This document shows positions 47,501 through 64,000 of a stretch of 64,000 nucleotides of DNA, piece after piece. The notes under the pieces are model-generated. The model was not told where the DNA came from and made no database searches. It was given only the letters and a program-made list of their open reading frames with translations. This DNA is from Lycocorax pyrrhopterus obiensis (Eukaryota; Chordata; Aves; Passeriformes; Paradisaeidae). The stretch is from NCBI GenBank assembly GCA_014706295.1, contig JACSVZ010000002.1:131511431-131575430 (forward strand), in the 5' to 3' direction. Within the stretch, counting starts at the first letter, position 1. Each line of letters begins with the position of its first letter. A program made the translations under genes and the position numbers.

Positions 47501-50500
47501 AGAATGACCATCAATCTGCTTAATCCTGGAGGAGGAAATTGCTCATTGCTGATGTTCACTGCCTTAGGTAACAGACCTACACTTCTGTTTCCCCATTACA
47601 GGGTAAGCACCTTGCTTCAGTAATGTTCTGCTCTAGTGCAGGAGCCTGCCACCCCTCCATGGTCACTGCTCCTCAACACATGGCACGATGAGCACGTGGA
47701 GGTGAACGGCCTGGACTCACACTGCAATGCCTTCCATCACTTAGCTGGGGTGAAAGCTCAGCTGTAAGCATCGAGGAGTTAACCTTCCTCTACCTTGAAT
47801 GGAACTATGAAGCAACATAAACAAAAACTGCCAGGTCTCAAAACACAAAAAGATGCTTTGCTGAAGTTCAGTGTTTTCTTTGCAAAGCTTACTGGTATCC
47901 CCTTTGGCCACCCCAGGAACATCCTTTGATCAGAAAAATTCTCATTCACGAAATGCCACTTGCTGGAAACCCAGAGACAACCTCACTGACCTAGAAGGGT
48001 TCTCCAGTTTCTTTTGGCAGTAGGAGTGGAATTAGACATGCTGATGCTAAATGGCTTAGCATTAGCAGCAAAACAGCTTAAATACCCTGTCCCAGAAGGT
48101 TAAACTGCAATGAGCCTCTTAAAAAACACTCAGTGCAATGGGCAAGCACTTGGCTCCGTGGCACAAGGTTGGGAATCAGTCTTCCTCTCACCTCCCTGTG
48201 GGGCTACACAGCAGCAGAAAGCATTAATACAGAGGAAAACATTTTCAAGTATTACTTTTGAAACGTAAAGAAATAAAATTATCAAATTTAGATATAAAGA
48301 AAAAACCTGATGAATGAATGAAATTTGACATTAATCTAAGAATAAGGAAATTCTACGTTGACAAAGATTTATACTTAAGCAACTCTTTCCTCTTTAAGGA
48401 ACCTAAAAATTCAACAGCTTGGCTTTGCGAACTTACACATTGCCAAGCTGTTGTGTCTGTCCTACAGGTCACCTGGGGGCCCTGCCAGCCTGCCTGGGAC
48501 GGTCTGCTGGGATGGCAGCTCAGGTCTGTGATATTTACATTTTACGTGGCTGGCACCCTCATCTACAGCTAATGGCACTGCCAGTGGATGCTTCCAATGC
48601 ACAGATACCACTTTACTCACCAAAACATGTTGATTCCTGATGAAATGCTTCAACTTTAAAGCACTACAGTGGAGTTTATACAAGGGACAAGGATTAAAAG
48701 CAAGGAGAAGAAAGAACACAAAGCAAACAAACAGTAAAGGAGTAATTTCTCCCACTGAAACCAATGTTTCCTGCCAGGCGAGAAATGTCTGGTCAACAAA
48801 AATAATTTGCTAAGTTGCTTCAGAGATGCACATCTGTAGTAAGAAAGAAACCACCATAAAACACACTCAGCCTAAGAAAGAACAAAACAAAAGGAAGGGA
48901 GTCTATGGTTGAAAATGCTTGTTTTCTTCAACTGTTTTCCAATCCAAGACAAGCCCCAGACATGTAATCCAGGGTGTGACATATTTGAAGTTCTGTCCTT
49001 GAAACCTCTTCTTTTTGCCCTCTTCCTCCCAGTCAGGAGTCACATGAAATAATGGGTCTGCAATGAATTACAGCATTCCAGATCTGCATCAAGTAGCTGA
49101 GTTAGGGGGACCCTGCCTTTCAGCTTCTTTCAAGGCTACTTTCAGTCACTACAGTCTGGTAATATCTGGAGGCTTTGCCAGGAGGGCAAAATAGGGCAAA
49201 ATAACCATCTGAGCAGTGACCTTAAGAAGTTTCTGGAAAAAAAATAATTTTCTGACAAAAAAAAAATTCCGCAGAACAGCTCTACCAGAAAGTTCTCCAA
49301 AGATATCTAAAACTGCCCTGCTTGCTACAGGAACCTTGAATGTTCCAGAAATGTGGGTTCCTGAGAGGCCAAGCAAAACTGCACGGCTTGCAGAGTGAAC
49401 CTCCAAAGCCCTTAGGAACTCCTACTTCCAAGCCATAATTGTTGCTGTATTTTGCCTGGGACCAGAATCTGAAGCTGTAATTTTCTCCCGAGTTCTGAAA
49501 AGGCAATTTGGCAATGTGGCATGATTGACTTGGCTCTACCCTGTATTTCACTGCTAATAAATGCTAGCCCACTGGAAAACCAGCAGGTGCATCCCTCATC
49601 CAAATGGTGGAGATAAGGGATGCCCAGTTACAGCCTCACCCCAGGATCCAGGAGTCCTCCCACACCAGCCAGTGCTGACAGGACGGCTCACGCCCCTCGT
49701 GTCCCTGCTCATCTGTAAAGCAGATCTACACCTCTAGAATAGTTCCTTCTGTTTCAAGCACACGGTTAAAGATGAAAGTGCTTTGCATCTATTGAAGCTA
49801 CACCTCAGCCTCGCTGAGGAGAGAAGGTAATTTGACTCTCAACTCAAAGAGCTGGTGATAATGTGAAGTGCTGACTCCAGGAAAATTACACCAGCCCTGA
49901 GACTAAACCAGGAGAGCTGCCTCAGCTTTTCTGCTCTCAGCTGGAAACTGAATTACACAGGACACAAAGTCTTCAGAGCACTTCTCTGTCACTAATCTCT
50001 CAAAAACAGAGTTTGGAGACAGCAGAGCACAATGTAAAGAACATTGAATTGAGCTTAATTATCTGGATTAATATTGAAGTTGTCTCTTATCATGAATATT
50101 TCTGAATTTTTCAAAGATCAAGTAGATGTTATGGCACTTAGTACTTGGTAGGTTTAAAAATGTTCTTTGTTGTTATTTCAAATCCAGCTACAAGAGGATA
50201 GAAAAAAAAAAAGGGATAACAATCCTTAGGACAAATGGTTTTGTTACAGAAGAATAAACATATAAAGCAATCTTTGCTGTAGAATTCGTAACCCCAAGAG
50301 TTGAAAAGCATGCTTAGGTCTCACTCATCACAACTAGCAGCTCCTACTACTACAGCTAACAGGCAATGCCAATTTTTCAAAGGGTGGAGCAGGCAAAAAT
50401 TATTTTCAGTGAAATCCATAGGATTAATGCAAGGTCTATGAATACAGCTCAAAGGTAAAAGTGATTGCTTAGAACAGTTCTCCTCATGTGAGTTTTGAGG

Positions 50501-53184
50501 CACCTTAAAACCACACCAGTAACGAACAAATTCCCCTGTTTAAAGGGTATTTTGAGTAACCATTTTCAGAAAGACTGGAATTCCCTATCTTCCAACAGAT
50601 TTTAACTCTGCCTTGGAAGAAGATAAAGCTACTTACCATTAAAAAAAAAAATCCCAAGAGAGCTGGGAAAAGTGGCTACATCTTGACTTTGACTAGATTT
50701 TCTTATCCAAAGGGCTGTCTGTCCTTCTATGCTCTGTCCAGACTCTGGGAATACCAGCCTGCCAGGACCTTGCTGAGCTGTAAGTTAGTGGCAGTAAGGA
50801 ATCACACCCCATCACACGCTGCCTCCTGCACAGCTGCCTCAGCAAAAGTGCAGCCAGCTGAGTGAGCTGCCTTCCCACAAGTGCAGCAGGCACTACCTAG
50901 GCTGTCAGGGCTGCTTCTGCAGCGCCTTGAGCTGCACCTTTAAAGCTTCTGCGTGGCCAGGCCATCATCCTGGGAGGTTTCCCCTTGAGAGGGGCACAAG
51001 GCTGCTGGGGAGGCGAGGCTGCCCTCGGTGCAATGGTGGGGTTCCACACAGACACCCCCAGTCCCTCCTGGTTTTGCCTGTTGAAGCTGTGCTGCCCATC
51101 CATCGTTTGTAGCCCTGTGCAGATCCCAGAGGAATGTGTGCAGTGTGTGGTGTCAGTCCTGCACTCAACACCCAGAGCACGTGAGGCCGCCAGCAGCATT
51201 TTCTGCTCAGCAAAGCAGGAGGCAGCACTGCCACACTTGAGGGGCTTCAGCGTCAGAACAAAGACGTAAAGTACATGAAACGTTTGTAGTAAGAGAAGGC
51301 TGATCACTCAATACAGGACATTTTTTCATCATCACATATTGTAGATCACTTGAGTGGAAGAATGGGGGAAATGAAGACTCCAGGTGAACCTTCTGTGGTA
51401 TTTACAAGATCAGCCTAACTGCTGAGATCAGAAGGCTTTCTTAAACAAAACCCACCACACCATCCAGTGACCTATGTAAAGATACCTTCGTATTTTGTGT
51501 TTAAAGGCACAAGAGTAAAATATTTCTTCTGCTGTATTCCACTCTCTTGATTATATGTGCTTCTTAATTTTCAGGACTATCTTGATTTCTCCAGGTACAT
51601 GGAATAGCTTCACAGAGCCCTATTACTCAAAGCTTTCTTAAACAGTTGGATAAAGGTTAAAAAAAAAAGGCATTTTCCAAGGTACATTGTTTCATCTAGT
51701 TTAAGTTTAAATATTTACCATGCAAGCTGAAAGCCACCATAAAAGCTTTCAGCAAGGGAAGCAGCCAACATCTTCATTAAAGCCTCTCTTAAGAGACAGA
51801 ACTCACATTTGCTGCAGAGCTGTGGTCCTTCCTTTTTAAAAGTGGATCAAATACCCCCATTGGAAGTTTTTTAGCCATGGTCTGTCAACTTGCCTCGATT
51901 CCAGACTCGAATGTAGCCCTTTGTTTTGTAAATGTATTTGATTACTGCTTTTTCCTTTTGACAAGTGCTTTCATGTATTACAGAAGTTACTTTTTCACTG
52001 GTGACTGAGAGATGTACCAAGCTCTCCTTAGGAAGCCTCGTTAACCTCTGCCCTCCATACTCTTCCCTTTTTCCTGTTCTTAATCAGATTCCAATTTTTT
52101 TTATGTACTGTAACAGATTATCACCTTCCAGTTCTAGGAATGGTGACTATGTCCCTAACTGTTTTTATAAAGGTGTAAGATTATCCTAACCACCTTTTCT
52201 ACCAATCTTGACCCTTAAATACCAGGATAAAGGGCTCAGATGCTTCTGGAAATGGAACATCCTGATCCAAATGCAGTGATGTATAATACAAGAATATTTA
52301 ATTTCTCAAAGTAAGATCTGTAACTTGCTTAAGTCAATTCCATGTGAAAATGGGTAAGGCCACTGAGTTCATGTTCAGTGAGGTGGTTCAACTCATTCCT
52401 CCAGGTATCAAGATTAACCTGGTAAGTTTTCACCCTAATAAACAGTATCTAAAACTAGAAAATACTTACACTGTACTTACAGGTGCAGCTCAATCAAGAA
52501 AAAGCCACTCAAGCTTCCCTGATGTTGACTACGTAAGTATAACATTAATATTTTAATACAATTCAATTACTTTCCAAGATAAGTATGTGACAGTGACACT
52601 GAAAATCAATCTCCTTGTAACTATTTCAGTTTCACACCAAGTATCCACAAATGCCATAGTTACTCTGAATACCGTGGGTGCACACCTCCCTGGGGAAGGG
52701 AATGGAAGAGCATCATGGCTTCATTACTCTGGGCTTTTCCACAAACTGAGCTGTAGTGTCTGAATCCCCTGGACAACATGGAGGCTCCTGCTCAGTTCTC
52801 CTTTATAGACCCAACAGGAGCAAGCCAGGGGTTTCCATACAAATAGAACTATTCCAAAAGGTCAGCTCTTAAAGAAGTTTTTATGCCTCTTGCTGTAAGT
52901 CTGGGGACCATCTGTATTTTTAAGGTATCTCCAGAGTTCCAATCAGGAGCAGTCAGAAAGCTTTGGCACCTGAAAGTTGTTAACTAATTAATTAGAGCAA
53001 TCTTAAAATCAGGTACGATGTATTCAATCTCAACTTCCCTGAAATGAACTAAATGCCTAAATGTGTATTAAAATTTTCCTTAATAGAAACGCACTTTCAT
53101 ACTGAATTTCTGTATAATATTGCCATTACTCTAAAAGGTGTGGGAAGACAGATGACATGAAATCTACACCGAAGGTAGTTGAAA
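44544..53184. other. Intergenic DNA downstream of YWHAZ, no gene seen
   Basis: No exon or RNA gene could be supported. There is a small imperfect duplication (GCATGTAGAGGCA then GCATGTAGGGGCA) at 44694-44720 and A-runs near 50200 and 50640. The remainder looks single-copy. Confidence 0.5.
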
Positions 53185-54175
53185 AGTCCATTCATAAAAC
53201 TTTTATTCCACTTACATCAACTTAATACACATGTTCTGAACAGTTATGCTTGGATTGTTCATGAAAATTTCGTAAGACATTAAACAAAGCTAGCCATCAT
53301 CTCAAGTTATTTCCCTGTTAACTATTTTTACAGCACATGCATGTTAGGCAAGTATCAAAAAAAAAATCACAAAAGCAAAAAACCTAAAAAAGTTAAATAC
53401 ATGGGTTTTTGTTTTACTGCTGTGCTCGATATACAGTGTCATTATGAATATCAAGCAATTCATTTTTTACTGCATCTTTACTTGTACATTTGTTCTTAGG
53501 TTGCTTAAACCATTTAAATACAAATAAAATGTGTAGCAAAAATAATGAAAGCAACAGCAGGTAACTTTACAAATAATGGAATGTGAACCGTTTCTCTGTC
53601 CTTCTCTAGAGAAAGCTGACTGGGTTATCAAACTGTCTTAAGGAACACTTCAGCTGCAATCAAAGATGTACACTTGATTGGAATATTCCACAGATGTCAC
53701 ATGTTCACCTGACATGCAATATCTATGGGACATCAGTTTATTCGCAGCCATGTGTGCTCCAGCTTGGATATTCATACTAACTACACCTGTGGCTGCAACA
53801 TTGATTATCCCTTTTTTCCATCATGACAGACCAATATGCAAGCAGTCATCTTTGCCTGACATAGAAAGCTGTTTTAACACTGGCCTTGTGGGAAGCCACA
53901 ATGTACCAAAAGTACTATGCCAAACATGTAAAACTTGTATAAAAATTTCACAACCCTATATTGGCCACCTCAGATGAAAACAGATAAATTCCCCAAATGT
54001 TAACTGGCTCTATTCCCCTAATATTAAACAAAACCACATGGGAAATATAGAAATCCAAATAGAAGTAACATAAACCTGTCAAATCGTAAACAAAAACTAT
54101 TTGTGGGACAGCATGGATGACAAATGGTCTACTGTTTAAATTTCAGAATGAGGCAGACGGAAGTTGGAAGGCTGG
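53185..54175 (-). other. YWHAZ: YWHAZ 3' UTR (proximal isoform)
   Basis: Continuous with the last coding exon, running about 0.99 kb from the TAA to the AATAAA. It is AT-rich with no internal repeats. An apparent 99-codon plus-strand frame here is antisense to the UTR and is not a gene. Confidence 0.75.
53202..53207 (-). terminator. YWHAZ: YWHAZ polyadenylation signal AATAAA
   Basis: Minus-strand GGAATAAAAGTTTTATGAAT lies about 970 nt after the stop codon. It matches my recollection of the proximal human YWHAZ poly(A) region. Cleavage is expected near 53185. Alternative distal sites may exist. Confidence 0.7.
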
Positions 54176-61741
<7,566 letters not shown>

Positions 61742-64000
61742 CTAAAAGGGAAACAAAGAACACAGTGTTTTGAACATACATACTTTTACAGCATGCTGAA
61801 CCAACAATTCAATTATATTTCAATTTATTTCAAATTCAAGACAGCTTCACTTTTTGCTTATTTTCTTCACATCCTACATAACGTAGCCAGCTATAGAACG
61901 TGTTCTGGATTCCGATTCTAGATATAAAAGGAATGCTGCATTGTGTGCCTTGATGGGGAGAAGGAGGCTGTGTCAATTTAGCAGATGAGTTTTATATGAC
62001 CAAAGGATGGCTTTCTACAAGCCATTATACAGAACTGTGGCAAAAATAAGACAGTCCAAAGACTCTGGGCAGAGGGTATACCATGGAAGAAAGTCTCCAT
62101 CAACAAAACACAATAAAAGCATTCGATATATCAGTTGCCAAATCAGAGACCCAATTATTTCACAAACACAGGCAATAAGTAAGCCTCCTTAGCCCAGTTT
62201 CATTAACCTGAATGCTCTACTGGCATCACCAGCAAGAAACCACAAGGTGAACCTGGATTCTTGCACTCTCAGACAGCTAACAATCTGACATTCAGCTCTG
62301 TAGCACCTCTATTTGGCTTTATGTGCTGCCCTAACAGGTGTTTCCTCTGTTTTCCAAAGCAAAGGTAGCTCTCTGGAGTCACTCCACCAAATCCTCCCCA
62401 TGGGCTAACAGTTAAGACCAGGTTTTTCTAGATTATTCTAACTGCTTGTTAACATAGCAAGTTCCCAGCCGAGGCAGTCATGTAATTTAGCAAGAGTTCT
62501 ATTATGATAAAAAGAAGAAAAAAGGAAAAAAAAATCACTAGCTCCAACACATTTAGTCAAATTAAGGTACAAGCTTGTCAAACTTTGTGACGTTGAGTGC
62601 TTGAAGTCAGACTTTATAAGAAAAGCCAGTTATTTAAAAGTCAAAAAAGGTACAGCATGCCTGAATAGTCAGAATTGAATCAGAGGCTGTTACATATACT
62701 TTGTGAAGGCTATGCAGAAAATAATTTTTTAAAAGAAGTTTTAGTACAAATTTTTGGCCATCTTTTTTTCCCCTGTAAATTAGATGACTGACACTGCAGT
62801 TTTGCTTCACTTTTTTAGCTTGTATTTCCAGTGATACCACAGAAATGGACAAACTAATTTAGTTCCAACTTAGAGAATGATGGCTGCTTCACAGTACTTT
62901 CCTCTCAAGGCCATCCAGAAGGTTAAATGAATGTCTCACAGGACATACTCCTGGGATAGGCATACCCTGGATATGGTACACTGCAACTACTGCACTGTGA
63001 CATGGGCACCTGTGGTACTTGCTCTGCTTAACAGGCCAACTCTTAAGCTACAGAAAACTGTAATTCACAGCAAGAAGAGCAAATCTGGTTTTGGTTTTTG
63101 TTTTGATTGCTTTTTTCTTTAATCACAGTACTGCTAATTCAGTACTAATGCTAATAATGAATATTTATTGGTAGACTCAAACTTGTGTGAAACTCCTCAA
63201 AATGAAGTGACCCATCATAGCATCTCTCTCCTCATTTCTATCTCACCAGACAGATAATAAAGAAATCAGGCTGACAGAAACCAAAGTCAGACAAAGTTCA
63301 GCTATGCCTATGCTACAATGAGATAAAACCCTGTAAGTGGACTTTCTTTAGCAGCTTCAACATAGTGGATTTATTTGTTCATCTTTAATATTAGGCCTGT
63401 CCAGTACTATGGGGCTTGGTATATAACTTCATTTTATAACCACGCAGGGAGACACTGAAAAATACCGCATGTCCTTGCTTCCCATCTAAATGACAGCAGA
63501 GACAATTCTTTGGCAACAGAAGGAACTCAACACAAGCCAGTCAGCAGCAGAAGTATTTTCTTTGGAAACAGTCAAATGGGCTGCCGAGCTGCCTCATGCC
63601 AAAGGCACCCTTCTGAGGGCATGCCACCACACCAGGAGAAGGGTTCAGAGCCAGCTCTGCCCCAGTGAGGCTGGGATGTAGCAGGAGGCCAGCAGGTTTA
63701 TGGGTCATACCCCTCAGCTCTCTGTAACTACTTACATTCTCTGTCCTCACCATTAGAGAGCTTCGAGGTTTGTAGCTACAACATTTTCATGAGTGTCAAG
63801 AAACTCCAGGGACAACTGAAGGTTACCAGCTACTGAGAATGATGCTCCTTATTAGTTTTTCTCTGTGAGACTTCAATTAAGCCAGGTGTGTCAGTCTGCA
63901 CCCACCCTTCTGGCACCGAGCTGCCCTCCTGCCTCCTCCATTAACTGGAAAGACCAAAATATTTTCAGTGATTCCAGACACAGAAATTATTCCTCATCTG
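61742..64000 (-). other. YWHAZ: YWHAZ intron running off the right edge
   Basis: At least 2.26 kb of the intron preceding codon 99. No trace of the 14-3-3 N-terminal exon (MDKNELVQKAK...) appears in any minus-strand frame. No repeat or RNA gene was recognised. Confidence 0.75.

Noticed and set aside
53678..53977. 99-codon plus-strand frame opposite the YWHAZ 3' UTR
   Set aside because: It is antisense to a clear 3' UTR, with no family resemblance and no sign of an overlapping gene.
61742..64000. Search for the first YWHAZ coding exon (residues 1-98)
   Set aside because: No frame in this stretch shows the 14-3-3 N-terminus, so the exon must lie beyond the window.

Overview
The window is vertebrate nuclear DNA, almost certainly from a bird. 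The evidence is spliced genes with GT-AG introns, a strong CpG-island promoter, several truncated CR1 LINE tails (the typical avian retroposon) and low repeat content. No bacterial, phage or organellar signal is present. Both recognisable genes lie on the minus strand, and they are neighbours on human 8q22.3 as well, so the block is old synteny.

Layout in window coordinates. (1) 1-991: two open, splice-flanked minus-strand segments, 33-473 and about 853-991, look like exons of a further gene running off the left edge. I cannot identify its product, and the two segments do not join in phase directly. (2) 2395-18466: a complete PABPC1 (cytoplasmic poly(A)-binding protein 1). All 14 coding exons can be placed to the base from splice sites and phase; they sum to 1914 nt (637 residues plus stop). 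A separate 3' exon carries almost all of the 3' UTR. The promoter has a TATA box, a TOP-like pyrimidine start, an adenine-rich autoregulatory tract in the 5' UTR, and a cluster of NRF1-type GC palindromes upstream inside a CpG island. (3) About 19-53 kb: roughly 34 kb with no gene I can support. It holds degenerate CR1 tails (one nested in another), a candidate solo LTR, a 115-bp tandem duplication, small palindromes, a long pyrimidine tract, a poly-G run and a possible homeodomain-type conserved element. (4) 53185-64000: the 3' part of YWHAZ (14-3-3 zeta), with codons 99-245 in four exons plus the 3' UTR. The exon for residues 1-98 and the promoter lie beyond the right edge.

The two named genes are housekeeping genes. 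PABPC1 coats mRNA poly(A) tails and couples them to translation and deadenylation. YWHAZ is a phosphoserine/threonine-binding adaptor dimer. Sharing a strand does not imply joint control.

No clearly new biological system is visible. The item most worth following up is the unidentified exon-like sequence at the left edge.
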